The translations under genes and the position numbers were made by a program. 64,000 bases of DNA from Caballeronia pedi (lineage in GTDB: Bacteria; Pseudomonadota; Gammaproteobacteria; Burkholderiales; Burkholderiaceae), in NCBI RefSeq assembly GCF_001544915.2, contig NZ_FCOE02000007.1, positions 62,001 to 126,000 of the forward strand, written 5' to 3'. Shown here piece by piece: positions 34,788 to 43,309 of the stretch; position 1 is the first letter of the stretch, and each line of letters opens with the position of its first letter. The notes under the pieces are model-generated. The model was given only the letters and a program-made list of their open reading frames with translations, did no database searches and was not told where the DNA came from.

Positions 34788-35476
34788 TGGACTGGTCGAA
34801 AGTGGCGGCAACCATCGGCGCGAAGGCGCCTCTTCTGGCGGGTCTCATCGGCGGGCCGGTCGGGCTCGGCGTGACGACGGCGGCCGCGATCATCTCGCAC
34901 GCGCTCGGCACGCCGGGCGATCCGGATGTCGTCGAGACCGCGCTCAACGATCCCGCCGCGCTGGAAAAAATCAGTCAGGCGGAAAACGCGAACTCGTTGC
35001 AGTTGCAGCAACTCGTGGTGGCGGCGGCGCAGGCGCGCCTGTCGTTCGAAGCCGACATGGCGCGCATCGCGGCGGGCGATCGCGCCGATGCGCGCGCCAT
35101 GGGCATCGCGAACAAGGACTGGGTGCCGAAGGTGCTCGCGATGAGCGTCACGGCCGGCTTCTTCGGCATCCTGCTGCTGATGGCGCTGCGCGCGTTGCCC
35201 GAGGCGAATCGCGATCTCGTAAACGTCGTGGTGGGCGCGCTCGGGACCGCGTGGATCAGCATCATCGGCTATTACTTCGGGACTTCGGCGGGCTCGATGC
35301 GCAAGACCGAGCTGCTTGCGCAGCCCAGCGTGCCGATTACGTCCGAGACGGCCGTCACGCTGCGCGATCCCGCACCGGCGACGGCTTCGCGCGATCAGTC
35401 CGGCGCAAGTTCTGATCATGCGCCTCGTGCGTTCATGCCGGGAGGGCAAGGGCCGATTTTCACGGGCGGGTCCTGA
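34784..35476 (+). CDS. Holin of the three-helix GTA type
   Basis: A 230-residue membrane protein with hydrophobic segments near residues 14-40 (APLLAGLIGGPVGLGVTTAAAII), 123-141 (VLAMSVTAGFFGILLLMAL) and 149-168 (LVNVVVGALGTAWISIIGYYFG), as in holins of gene-transfer agents (GTA_holin_3TM). The central stretch is helical and polar, and the C-terminal 45 residues are disordered. Its start overlaps the endolysin stop (ATGA), so translation is coupled. The pair could lyse the cell to release particles or proteins. Length is above the core family because of the tail. Confidence 0.8.
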   Translation: MMDWSKVAATIGAKAPLLAGLIGGPVGLGVTTAAAIISHALGTPGDPDVVETALNDPAALEKISQAENANSLQLQQLVVAAAQARLSFEADMARIAAGDRADARAMGIANKDWVPKVLAMSVTAGFFGILLLMALRALPEANRDLVNVVVGALGTAWISIIGYYFGTSAGSMRKTELLAQPSVPITSETAVTLRDPAPATASRDQSGASSDHAPRAFMPGGQGPIFTGGS

Positions 35477-35487
35477 GCATCATCGCG

Positions 35488-36006
35488 TCAGAGCCCGGTT
35501 CGCGGCTCGTAGGGACGCGCCGGATGATGCACGATGTTCTCGAACTGCGGCCTGATCGCATCGCTGAAGGTGGTCTTCTGCTGATCGTTCAGGCCGCTAT
35601 AAAACTTGAGCCACGCTTTCGCCGATTGATCGGATAACGGCGCGTCCTGCTGCCGGGCCTTCTCGTCCATCGCGTGCAGCGCGGAGAGATCGAGGATCGG
35701 CTGCTTGAGCATCGCCTGCATGCGCGCCTGCATCTGATCGGCGTTCATGCGCTCGGAAGCATGGCTCTGGCGCATCGCGTCGAGCGCGGCTTGCCATTGC
35801 ACTTCCTGATCGGCGGTGAGATTCAGTCTTTCATGCAGCGTGCGTATGTCGAGCGGCTGCACGTGAGCGGCCGGAGGGTTATCCATCGGCAGCGACTGCG
35901 CGTAGACCGGCGCTGAGCCGACGCCGAGCGAGAGCGCGGTGACGACGCTCAACACCGAAAGCTTGAGAAGCACGCTGCTGCGAGCCGATACGTTGAGTCG
36001 GGTCAT
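35488..36006 (-). CDS. Spy/CpxP-like periplasmic protein
   Basis: A 172-residue exported protein. The signal peptide (hydrophobic about residues 13-35, cleavage after VYA-Q) leads a helical mature chain with LNLTADQEVQWQAALDAM and SGLNDQQKTTFSDAI, two copies of the LTxxQ-type motif of Spy/CpxP/ZraP proteins. These act as ATP-independent chaperones or metal-stress sensors in the periplasm. It is convergent with the holin gene and divergent from a deaminase gene across a 300-bp region with two 21-bp motifs on the same strand as this gene. Confidence 0.82.
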   Translation of the reverse strand: MTRLNVSARSSVLLKLSVLSVVTALSLGVGSAPVYAQSLPMDNPPAAHVQPLDIRTLHERLNLTADQEVQWQAALDAMRQSHASERMNADQMQARMQAMLKQPILDLSALHAMDEKARQQDAPLSDQSAKAWLKFYSGLNDQQKTTFSDAIRPQFENIVHHPARPYEPRTGL

Positions 36007-36110
36007 GTCGTTTCCCCTTTCCTTTTGTCGATGTCGGGCGGTATCGCCGCAACCATGGAATGGAGTGTAGGGACGGGGAATTAGGTGAGAGTGAGGAGGC
36101 GTGAGCGCTG

Positions 36111-36131
36111 GTCCCGAAAAGCCTCACCTTT
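36111..36131 (-). repeat. 21-bp intergenic motif, copy 6
   Basis: On the minus strand AAAGGTGAG-GCTT-TTCGGGAC, one mismatch to the consensus, 105 bp before the Spy-like start codon and in the same orientation as that gene. Confidence 0.7.
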
Positions 36132-36194
36132 GAACTGCGCACACAAGCCGCCAAGCCCCGCCACACATAGCCGCACGCCCCTCGCCAGCCCCCA

Positions 36195-36215
36195 CTCCCG
36201 AAAACCCTCACCTCG
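36195..36215 (-). repeat. 21-bp intergenic motif, copy 7
   Basis: On the minus strand CGAGGTGAG-GGTT-TTCGGGAG, two mismatches at the 5-prime end, 84 bp from copy 6. Confidence 0.65.
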
Positions 36216-36306
36216 CGCTTATTCCCGCTATCGCCGCACGCGTAATCGCCCGGCTTTTTGCCGCGCTATCCTGCTCTCCCCATCAGCATGCGAAGGAGAC
36301 GCCTAC

Positions 36307-36840
36307 ATGCCCATCACCACCCTAAGCACCCGACGCGACGACCTTCCGCCCCAGGGTCTCGCGCCCACGCGCGAGCAGATCGTGCGGCATCTGCAGCACG
36401 CGAGCGCCGTCGCCGAGCGCGCAACCCTGCTCGGCCATCATCCGTTCGGCGCGATTCTGGTCGGGCCGGATCAGGAAACCGTGTTGATGGAGCAAGGCAA
36501 TGTCGATACGGTGAATCACGCGGAGTCGGTGCTCGCGCGGGTCGCGGCGCTCAACTTCACGCCGGAGTATCTGTGGGGCTGCACGCTCTATACATCGGTC
36601 GAGCCGTGCTGCATGTGCGCGGGCACGGCGTACTGGGCCAACATCGGACGCGTCGTGTACGGACTCACCGAAGCACGTCTGCTCGAAGCCACCGGCAATC
36701 ACGCGGAAAATCCGACGATGAGCGTCTCGTCGCGCTATGTCTACGATCATTGCCAGAAGCCGGTCGAACTGATCGGCCCGATCGATGAAGTCGAGGACGA
36801 AGTGCTGCGCGTGCAGCGCGACTTCTGGTCCAAAAGATAA
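36307..36840 (+). CDS. Nucleoside deaminase family protein
   Basis: A 177-residue zinc-dependent cytidine-deaminase-fold enzyme. The metal and catalytic motifs are NHAESVLA (about residues 75-82; His ligand, Glu proton shuttle) and EPCCMC (about 99-104; two Cys ligands). It is closer to the guanine-deaminase/TadA-like nucleoside deaminase group than to CMP deaminases. A good site (aaggag) precedes ATG 36307. It is convergent with the IclR gene. Substrate (guanine, adenine or modified base) is not determined by the sequence. Confidence 0.85.
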   Translation: MPITTLSTRRDDLPPQGLAPTREQIVRHLQHASAVAERATLLGHHPFGAILVGPDQETVLMEQGNVDTVNHAESVLARVAALNFTPEYLWGCTLYTSVEPCCMCAGTAYWANIGRVVYGLTEARLLEATGNHAENPTMSVSSRYVYDHCQKPVELIGPIDEVEDEVLRVQRDFWSKR

Positions 36841-36852
36841 AAACGATAAACC

Positions 36853-37620
36853 TCAGATCACGTTCAGCATCGACAACGCCGTCTCCTGCAACGGCTGCAA
36901 CACACGGGCGAGCGCCGCCTCGCCCGTCTCCTTGCCGATCGGCATGTTCGCCGACAGCGCCGCCACCACCTCGCCGTGTCGGTTCTTCATCGGCACCGCG
37001 ACGCCGCGCACGCCCATCTGCAATTGCTGCTCGATCGCGACGTAGCCATCCACGCGCGCCTGGCGAATCTTGTCGTACAGCCGGTCCTTGTTGGTGATGG
37101 TGAGCGGCGTGAAAGGCTTGAACTCGGTGGCCTCCAGCCAGCCGCGCACCGACGCCTCGTTCATGTACGCGAGCATCGCGATGCCGCCCGACATCAGCGC
37201 GGCCGGCACGCGCGCGCCGAGCACGAAGCCCGTCGTCATCACGCGCGTGGAGCCGTTGCGCGCGATGATCACGAGATCCCAGTCGTCGAGCACGCTCACG
37301 TACACCGACTCGTGGATCAACGCGCTCAACTGCTGCAGATAAGGCTGGACGATGCGCGGCAGCCGCGCCGATTCGAAATACGACCAGCCCATGCGCAACA
37401 CGCGCGGCGTGAGATTGAAGAGCTTGCCGTCGGTCTGCACGTAGCCGAGATGCGCGAGCGTCAGCAGATAGCGGCGCGCGGCGGTGCGCGTGAGGCCGGT
37501 GCGCATCGCTGCCTGCGTCGGGGTCATGCGCGCGTGCTGATCGTCGAAGGCTTCGAGGATCGCGAGACCCTTTTCGAGACCGGCGATCCAGTCGCGTTTG
37601 TCGAGTTCCGGTTTAGTCAT
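36853..37620 (-). CDS. IclR family transcriptional regulator (PcaR/PobR type)
   Basis: A 255-residue regulator with an N-terminal winged helix-turn-helix (SxGLEKGLAILEAF type start at residue 13, then TPTQAAMRTGLTRTAARRYLLTL) and a GAF-like effector domain. The style IAGLEKGLAILEAFDD and FxLTPRVLRMGWSY is that of the PcaR/PcaU/PobR group that responds to aromatic or dicarboxylic acids. It is divergent from an MHS permease gene, with an 8-bp perfect dyad (37705-37734) between them as the likely operator. It therefore probably controls uptake of a beta-ketoadipate-pathway or related acid. Confidence 0.9.
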   Translation of the reverse strand: MTKPELDKRDWIAGLEKGLAILEAFDDQHARMTPTQAAMRTGLTRTAARRYLLTLAHLGYVQTDGKLFNLTPRVLRMGWSYFESARLPRIVQPYLQQLSALIHESVYVSVLDDWDLVIIARNGSTRVMTTGFVLGARVPAALMSGGIAMLAYMNEASVRGWLEATEFKPFTPLTITNKDRLYDKIRQARVDGYVAIEQQLQMGVRGVAVPMKNRHGEVVAALSANMPIGKETGEAALARVLQPLQETALSMLNVI

Positions 37621-37704
37621 GCTGACATGCTTGTTTAGTTATGGATGACGGCTTGTTTCGGCGCTCCATCAAAGCCATTTGCTAGTGCTAACCCCCAAAG
37701 TGAT

Positions 37705-37734
37705 CGATTATCGGACACTCGCGTACGATAATCG
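37705..37734. promoter_or_regulatory. Candidate IclR operator
   Basis: CGATTATC and its exact complement GATAATCG are separated by 14 bp in the region between the divergent IclR and MHS genes. It is the only strong dyad seen there. Confidence 0.6.
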
Positions 37735-37891
37735 CGCAAAATTTATCATAAAGCGTTGATCCAAAGGGGTTGCGCTCTTATTCTCCAATCACTTTCAGAG
37801 CGACGCGAAATTCCGGTGAGACGAATGCACCGACCGCCGCTCGATCAGGTTCCCAGGCTCAACTCCATAAACCCATTTCGGAGACATCTCT

Positions 37892-39301
37892 ATGGCTAGC
37901 CCCAAGGACGACGCGCACGGCGGACGCCAGGCGAAAAAAGCGACTGCGAGCGGCTGGATCGGCTCGGCGCTGGAGTATTACGACTTCTTCATCTACGCCC
38001 AGGCGGCAGCGCTCATTTTCCCGCAGTTGTTCTTCCCTTCGGGCAATCCGAAAGTGGCGATCATCGCGTCGCTCGCGACCTACGGCGTGGGTTATGTCGC
38101 CCGTCCGATCGGCGCATTCGTGCTCGGCCATCTGGGCGATACGCACGGCCGCAAGAACGTGCTGCTGATCTGCATGTTCCTGATGGGGTTCTCGACGATG
38201 GCCGTTGGTCTGCTGCCGACGTATCACAGCGTCGGCATGCTGGCTCCGGCATTGCTGGTCGTGCTGCGTCTGGTCCAGGGCTTCGCGGTGGCTGGTGAAA
38301 TCTCCGGCGCAAGCTCGATGATTCTCGAGCACGCACCGTTCGGACGCCGCGGTTTCTACGCGAGCTTCACGCTGCAGGGCGTGCAGGCCGGCCAGATTCT
38401 CGCCGCCGCCGTGTTCCTCCCGCTCGCCATGTTCATGCCGGAAGACATGTTCAATTCGTGGGGCTGGCGCATTCCGTTCCTGCTGTCGGCCTTCGTGCTG
38501 GTCGCGGGCTACATCATCCGTAAGGAAGTACACGAAACCCCGGCGTTCACGTCCGAAGAGTCGCACGGCGATCTGCCGAAGTCGCCGATCAAGGAAGCGT
38601 TCGCCAACAGCACGCCCGACATGATCCGCGTCGTCTGCATGGCGCTGATGAACGTGATTCCGGTGGTCGCGACGATCTTCGGTGCGGCGTATGCGGTGCA
38701 GGCTTCGTACGGCGTCGGCTTCCACAAGAGCGTGTATCTGTGGATTCCGGTGGTCGGCAACATCGTCGCGGTGCTGGTGATTCCGTTCGTCGGCAATCTG
38801 TCGGACAAGATCGGCCGCAAGCCGCCGATCATCGTCGGTGCGCTGCTCTCGGGTGTGCTCGCCTTCGCCTATCTTTACGCGATCAGCATCCGCAGCGTGC
38901 CGCTCGCTTTCGCGATGTCGATCCTGATGTGGGGTGTCGTGTACCAGGGCTACAACGCGATCTTCCCGAGCTTCTACCCGGAACTGTTCCCGACCCGCTC
39001 GCGTGTTTCGGCGATGGCGATTGCACAGAACATCGGCACGACGATCACCGCGCTGCTGCCCGCGCTGTTCGCAGCCGTGGCGCCGCCGGGATCGAACAAC
39101 ATCCCGGTGATCGTCGGCTCGATTGCGTTCGGCGTGACGATCATCGCGGCGATCGCAGCGTACTCGGCGCGTGAAACCTATCGCATCCGCCTGAACGACC
39201 TGGGCAAGAAGGATGCAGTGCCGATGAGCGAGCAGGAATACGAGCGTCTGCGTGCCGACTCGATCTCCGTGGAAAAAGTCGCCAAGGCGCACCACGCGTA
39301 A
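37892..39301 (+). CDS. MHS family MFS transporter for an organic acid
   Basis: A 469-residue symporter with the MHS start ASGWIGSALEYYDFFIYAQAAAL, GHLGDTHGRKNVL after helix 2 and RLVQGFAVAGEISGAS. The C-terminal 55 residues are a charged cytoplasmic tail. Synonymous codon use is less GC-extreme than in neighbours, with many optimal-looking codons, which may point to high expression. ATG 37892 follows cggag. The divergent IclR regulator suggests a dicarboxylate or aromatic acid such as beta-ketoadipate or shikimate; this is inference. A textbook terminator follows. Confidence 0.87.
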   Translation: MASPKDDAHGGRQAKKATASGWIGSALEYYDFFIYAQAAALIFPQLFFPSGNPKVAIIASLATYGVGYVARPIGAFVLGHLGDTHGRKNVLLICMFLMGFSTMAVGLLPTYHSVGMLAPALLVVLRLVQGFAVAGEISGASSMILEHAPFGRRGFYASFTLQGVQAGQILAAAVFLPLAMFMPEDMFNSWGWRIPFLLSAFVLVAGYIIRKEVHETPAFTSEESHGDLPKSPIKEAFANSTPDMIRVVCMALMNVIPVVATIFGAAYAVQASYGVGFHKSVYLWIPVVGNIVAVLVIPFVGNLSDKIGRKPPIIVGALLSGVLAFAYLYAISIRSVPLAFAMSILMWGVVYQGYNAIFPSFYPELFPTRSRVSAMAIAQNIGTTITALLPALFAAVAPPGSNNIPVIVGSIAFGVTIIAAIAAYSARETYRIRLNDLGKKDAVPMSEQEYERLRADSISVEKVAKAHHA

Positions 39302-39326
39302 CGATGACTGTGCTGGAGTGATTTGC

Positions 39327-39352
39327 CGGGCCCTTCGGGGCCCGTTTTTTTT
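39327..39352 (+). terminator. Rho-independent terminator
   Basis: CGGGCCC-TTCG-GGGCCCG, a perfect 7-bp stem with a UUCG loop, followed by eight T, 25 bp after the MHS permease gene. Confidence 0.95.
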
Positions 39353-39409
39353 GGGGCGTTCGTTTCGCGATAACATCAATGCCATCTCATCGATGACACG
39401 GAGGCATGA

Positions 39410-40324
39410 ATGGCGGGTTTCAACGAACGCACCCTCAACGGCATCGGCGTGTTCGCCGCGATCGTCGATGCGGGCACGTTCGCCGCGGCGGGCGAGCGGC
39501 TCGGCATGTCGCAACCGGGCGTGAGCCGCGCGATCGCGCGGCTCGAAGCGCGTCTGAAGATACGCCTGTTCGACCGCACGACGCGCAGCGTCTCCCTCAC
39601 CGATGAAGGCCGGCGTTTCTTTGCGCACGTGATGCCGCATCTCGCGGGGCTAGAGGAAGCGGCGGCCACCGCATCGGAGGGCGCCACGGCCGTGCGCGGG
39701 CGCCTGCGCGTGAATGTCGATCCGATCTTCTCGCGGCTGCTGCTCGGCCCGAAGCTCGATGCGTTTCTGAAAGCGCATCCCGAACTGCAACTGGAACTCA
39801 TCACGAGCGACCGTCTCGGCGACATGATCGCCGACGGCTTCGATCTCGCCATCCGTTTCGGCGAGCCGCGCGAATCGAGCCTCGTCGCGCGCAAGCTGCT
39901 CGATACGCCGGTGCGCACCGTCGCCGCGCCGTCGTATCTCAAACGTTGCGGCAAGCCCGCGACCCCGCAAGCGCTCGCCGACGACGCGCACGCCTGCATC
40001 GAGTTTCGCGACCCCGAAACGGGGCGGCCGTTCGTCTGGGAGTTTCATCGCAAGAGAAAGCGCATCACCGTGGAGACGCGCGGCCGTCTCACGCTCAACG
40101 ATCCCGGCACGATGCTGAGCACGCTGCTCTCGGGCTATGGCATCGCGCAGATTCTCGCGCTCGGTCATGAACACCTGCTCGCCGATGGCAAGCTGATCGA
40201 CCTTTTCCCCGACTGGCCCGACGAGCGCTTTCCGCTCTACGCGTTCTATCCGTCGCGGCATCATCCGCCGGCGAAGACGCGCGCGTTCCTCGATCTCGTC
40301 ATCGCGCTGACGGGACAGCACTGA
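39410..40324 (+). CDS. LysR family transcriptional regulator
   Basis: A 304-residue regulator with the N-terminal helix-turn-helix NGIGVFAAIVDAGTFAAAGERLGMSQPGVSRAIARLE (about residues 10-46) and a ligand domain containing FDLAIRFGEPRESSLVARKL, typical of the DmlR/CrgA-like subgroup. It stands alone between a terminator and a convergent MarR-GNAT gene, so its target gene is not evident; self-regulation or a distant target is possible. Confidence 0.88.
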   Translation: MAGFNERTLNGIGVFAAIVDAGTFAAAGERLGMSQPGVSRAIARLEARLKIRLFDRTTRSVSLTDEGRRFFAHVMPHLAGLEEAAATASEGATAVRGRLRVNVDPIFSRLLLGPKLDAFLKAHPELQLELITSDRLGDMIADGFDLAIRFGEPRESSLVARKLLDTPVRTVAAPSYLKRCGKPATPQALADDAHACIEFRDPETGRPFVWEFHRKRKRITVETRGRLTLNDPGTMLSTLLSGYGIAQILALGHEHLLADGKLIDLFPDWPDERFPLYAFYPSRHHPPAKTRAFLDLVIALTGQH

Positions 40325-40333
40325 CGAATCGCG

Positions 40334-41218
40334 TCAGCGCAATGCTTTCTCGAACCAGTGATCCGCGTAAGGCTCTGCGCTGAACGCGTCGACCTCGACA
40401 TACCCCGATTGCCGATACAGCCTGATCGCCTCTTTGAGCGTCCGGTTGGTTTCGAGACGCAGGCGCTTCGCGCCGCGCTCGCTCGCGTGCCGTTCGGCCT
40501 CGTCGAGCAGGCGCCGTCCGAGGCCCAGTCCGCGCGCGTCCGCGCTCACCCACATTCGTTTCAATTCGGCTGGCGCGTCGCCGTGAAACTTGAGCGCGAC
40601 ACAACCGAGCGCCGCGCCGCGCAGCCTCGCCACGATCAGCGCGCCGTGCGGCGCGGTCAGTTCGCGCGCATCGGCGGACAGGCTGAGCGACGGATCGAAG
40701 CCCGCATCGAAGCGCGCGTTCAGCTCCGCGAAGTATTGATCGATGCACCATCGCGCATCGATGCTCGCCGGATCTTCGATTGCGAAGCGCACCAGCGACG
40801 GCTGAAGCAGCCGCTCGACTTCGGCCATCGCCGCGATCAGCCGCTGGCGCTGCGCGTCGTTCAACGGCGCGAGCATGCCGCCGGCGACCGCATCCGATAG
40901 CCGTTCCAGTTCATCGCGTTCGGCGCGGCCCGCTTCGGTCAGACTGGCGCGGCGCACCCTGCGGTCGTCGGGACGCGACTCGACCGCGACAAGCCCTTGC
41001 CGCTCCAGCGCGGCGAGCGTGCGGCTCAGATAGCCCGAGTCGAGACCGAGACGCTCGCGCAGCACGCGAAGATCGACGCCTTGCGCGCCGATCTCCCAGA
41101 GAAGCCGCGACTCGCCCATCGGACGGCCGCGCCCGAGAAAGTGGTCGTTGAGCGCGCCGATGCCATCGGCAACGGTGCGATTGAAGCTGCGAATCTGGCT
41201 GATGTCGGTCGGGTTCAT
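40334..41218 (-). CDS. MarR-GNAT fusion protein
   Basis: A 294-residue fusion. Residues 1-145 are a MarR winged helix (GESRLLWEIGAQGVDLRVLRERLGLDSGYLSRTLAALERQGLV with the wing DDRRVRRASLT). Residues about 150-294 are a GNAT acetyltransferase with the acetyl-CoA loop RGLGLGRRLL. Such fusions are widespread and may couple sensing of a compound to its acetylation. A perfect 20-bp palindrome lies right at the start codon, suggesting autorepression. A second fusion of this kind is at 52184. Substrate unknown. Confidence 0.88.
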   Translation of the reverse strand: MNPTDISQIRSFNRTVADGIGALNDHFLGRGRPMGESRLLWEIGAQGVDLRVLRERLGLDSGYLSRTLAALERQGLVAVESRPDDRRVRRASLTEAGRAERDELERLSDAVAGGMLAPLNDAQRQRLIAAMAEVERLLQPSLVRFAIEDPASIDARWCIDQYFAELNARFDAGFDPSLSLSADARELTAPHGALIVARLRGAALGCVALKFHGDAPAELKRMWVSADARGLGLGRRLLDEAERHASERGAKRLRLETNRTLKEAIRLYRQSGYVEVDAFSAEPYADHWFEKALR

Positions 41219-41219
41219 A

Positions 41220-41239
41220 TCTCTGACTCTAGTCAGAGA
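41220..41239. promoter_or_regulatory. Palindromic operator of the MarR-GNAT gene
   Basis: TCTCTGACT-CT-AGTCAGAGA has perfect 9-bp arms and starts two bases before the MarR-GNAT start codon, where a bound MarR dimer would block transcription or translation initiation. Confidence 0.7.
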
Positions 41240-41250
41240 CTAGTTCGACG

Positions 41251-42264
41251 TCAAGCCGAATGCGTCACCGCTTCCACGCGCGTTTTCTCGCGCCGCCACG
41301 TCGCGGGCGGCTTGCCGACGAGACGTTTGAACGCGCGGATGAACGCCGCCTCTGACGCGTAACCGACGTCCTGCGCCACGGCCGCGATCGTCGCATTCGT
41401 ATTACGCAAGAGGCCGGCCGCGACCTGCATGCGCCAGTTGACGAGATACTGCATCGGCGGCAGTCCGATCATGTCGACGAAACGCTCATGCAGCGCCGAG
41501 CGCGAGAGACCCACGCGCTCGCCGAGTTCTTCGACAGTCCATTCGTGCGCGGGCGCGTCGTGCATCACGGCGAGCGCGCGGCCGACGAAACGATCGCGCA
41601 GGCCCGCGAGCCAGCCGCGGCTTTCCTCGGGCAGCACGTCGACATAACGGCGCACCGCATCGACGAACATCATTTCGCTCATGCGTTCGAGCATCGCTTC
41701 GCCGCCCGGCCGCTTATGGCGCGACTCGACCACCGCCTGCTGCATGAAGTGATTGATCCAGCCATGACCGCCGCTTTCCTTCAGATGAAGGAGCCTCGGC
41801 AAGGTGGCGATCAGCGGATTGAACGGCCGCAGATCGCAGCCGAGAAAGCCGCACACGAGCATCGTTTCGTAGATGTCGTCGGGGCACGGATTGTTGCCCG
41901 CTTCGACCGCGTCGAAGGTCAGTGCGAAGGGCAACTGATCGATCTTCGTCGACAGCGCCGCGACGTCCACTTCCGCGCGCATGCCGGGCGCGCTCGAAAT
42001 CACGTGGGCGTCGCCGTGCGGAAACACGATGATGTCGCCGCTCGCGAGCCGCACCGGCGCTTCGCCGTCGATCGCGCCCCAGCAACTGCCGCGCGTCACG
42101 ACGTGATACTCCATCACGTGCTCGCATTCCGGCATGACGATGGCCGCGATATCGCACGCGGCGGGCGCCGCCGCGGCCCAGTTGCGGTTGCCGCTCACGT
42201 GAAAGAAGAGCGCGCCGCGCAGGCGCACCGTGCGCAGCACATCGGAAAGGATGTCATGGCTCAT
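41251..42264 (-). CDS. AraC family transcriptional regulator with cupin domain
   Basis: A 337-residue regulator. The N-terminal half is a cupin-type sensing domain (MEYHVVTRGSCWGAIDG, ASGDIIVFPHGDAHVIS; residues about 50-90) of the class often annotated AraC-binding/cupin_6. The C-terminal 100 residues carry two helix-turn-helix units (TVEELGERVGLSRSALHERFVDMIGLPPMQYL and IAAVAQDVGYASEAAFIRAFKR). It is divergent from a methyltransferase gene with a tandem 11-bp repeat between, so that gene is the likely target. Confidence 0.9.
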   Translation of the reverse strand: MSHDILSDVLRTVRLRGALFFHVSGNRNWAAAAPAACDIAAIVMPECEHVMEYHVVTRGSCWGAIDGEAPVRLASGDIIVFPHGDAHVISSAPGMRAEVDVAALSTKIDQLPFALTFDAVEAGNNPCPDDIYETMLVCGFLGCDLRPFNPLIATLPRLLHLKESGGHGWINHFMQQAVVESRHKRPGGEAMLERMSEMMFVDAVRRYVDVLPEESRGWLAGLRDRFVGRALAVMHDAPAHEWTVEELGERVGLSRSALHERFVDMIGLPPMQYLVNWRMQVAAGLLRNTNATIAAVAQDVGYASEAAFIRAFKRLVGKPPATWRREKTRVEAVTHSA

Positions 42265-42318
42265 GTCGGCTCCCGTCGATCGAAAGCAACGCGACGCCGC
42301 AGCGAATATGAAGCGAGC

Positions 42319-42340
42319 GAGAAGCGGACGAGAAGCGGAC
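42319..42340. repeat. Tandem 11-bp direct repeat, possible AraC site
   Basis: GAGAAGCGGAC occurs twice head to tail in the 193 bp between the AraC-type regulator and the methyltransferase gene. One-turn direct repeats are compatible with AraC-type half-sites. Confidence 0.4.
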
Positions 42341-42457
42341 GATCGGGCAATTCGCGGCGACTCGCGGACAGGCGTCGATGCGATGGTAACGGGATACTGC
42401 CTGTGCCCGCCATCAGGGCGATGCTCGACCCCTCATCTGGAATCTGGAGACGGAACC

Positions 42458-43309
42458 ATGCATGCGTTGAATACATCCGCTGTTTGCGACGAACCGAACA
42501 CCGCACGACCCGACTTCGCCGCGATCAAGACCCGGCAGCAAGCCACCTGGGCCAGCGGAGACTTTGCCGTGATCGGCACGACTTTGCAGATCGTCGGCGA
42601 GATGCTCGCCGAATCGATCGACCTGCGCGCGGGCGAACGCGTGCTCGACATCGCCGCCGGCAACGGCAACGCGACGCTCGCCGCCGCGCGCCGTTTCGCG
42701 CACGTGACCTCGACCGATTACGTGCCCGCGCTGCTGGAAAAGGGCCGCGCACGCGCGCAAGCCGAAGGACTCGCCGTCGATTTCAAGGTGGCCGATGCGG
42801 AAGACCTGCCCTTCGACGACGGCAGTTTCGATGTCGTGCTGTCCACCTTCGGCGCGATGTTCACGCCCGATCACACGCGCCCCGCGAGCGAGATGTTGCG
42901 CGTGGCGAAAAGCGGCGGACGCATCGGCATGGCGAACTGGACGCCCGAGGGATTCATCGGCCAGCTCTTCAAGATCATCGGCGCTTACGTGCCGCCGCCC
43001 GCGGGCCTGCAATCGCCCGCGCTATGGGGCACCGAGCCGCATCTCGTGGCGCTGTTCGGCGCCCAGGCCGCCGACATTCGTTGCGTGCGCAAGCACTTCA
43101 ACATGCGTTATGAATCGGGCGCGCACTGGATTCAGGTGTTCCGCGATTTCTACGGCCCGGTGCATCGCGCGTTCGCCGCGCTCGACGCCGCGAAACAGGC
43201 GGATCTCGAACGCGATATCGCCGGCTTGCTGGAGCGCTGCAACGTGGCGGGAACGTCCTCGCTCGTGGTGCCGAGCGAGTATATGGAAGTGGTGATCGTC
43301 AAGCGTTGA
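42458..43309 (+). CDS. Class I SAM-dependent methyltransferase
   Basis: A 283-residue cytoplasmic methyltransferase of the UbiE/type-11 fold. Motif I is VLDIAAGNGNATLAAA (about residues 62-77), motif II is around VADAEDLPFDDGSFDVVLSTFG, and a post-II loop with RVAKSGGRIGMANW follows. ATG 42458 follows ggaga; the long upstream frame overlaps the divergent regulator and is rejected. Its 3-prime end overlaps the convergent oxidoreductase gene by 11 bp. Substrate unknown; control by the divergent AraC-type protein is likely. Confidence 0.87.
   Translation: MHALNTSAVCDEPNTARPDFAAIKTRQQATWASGDFAVIGTTLQIVGEMLAESIDLRAGERVLDIAAGNGNATLAAARRFAHVTSTDYVPALLEKGRARAQAEGLAVDFKVADAEDLPFDDGSFDVVLSTFGAMFTPDHTRPASEMLRVAKSGGRIGMANWTPEGFIGQLFKIIGAYVPPPAGLQSPALWGTEPHLVALFGAQAADIRCVRKHFNMRYESGAHWIQVFRDFYGPVHRAFAALDAAKQADLERDIAGLLERCNVAGTSSLVVPSEYMEVVIVKR

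Noticed and set aside
34305..35476. An intact or decaying prophage around the lysis genes
   Set aside because: No integrase, att-like repeats, structural or replication phage genes were found on either side; neighbours are ordinary metabolic and envelope genes.
37859..39640. A 593-codon minus-strand frame opposite the MHS permease gene
   Set aside because: Crosses a perfect terminator and the start of a LysR gene and has His/Arg-rich composition typical of a shadow.
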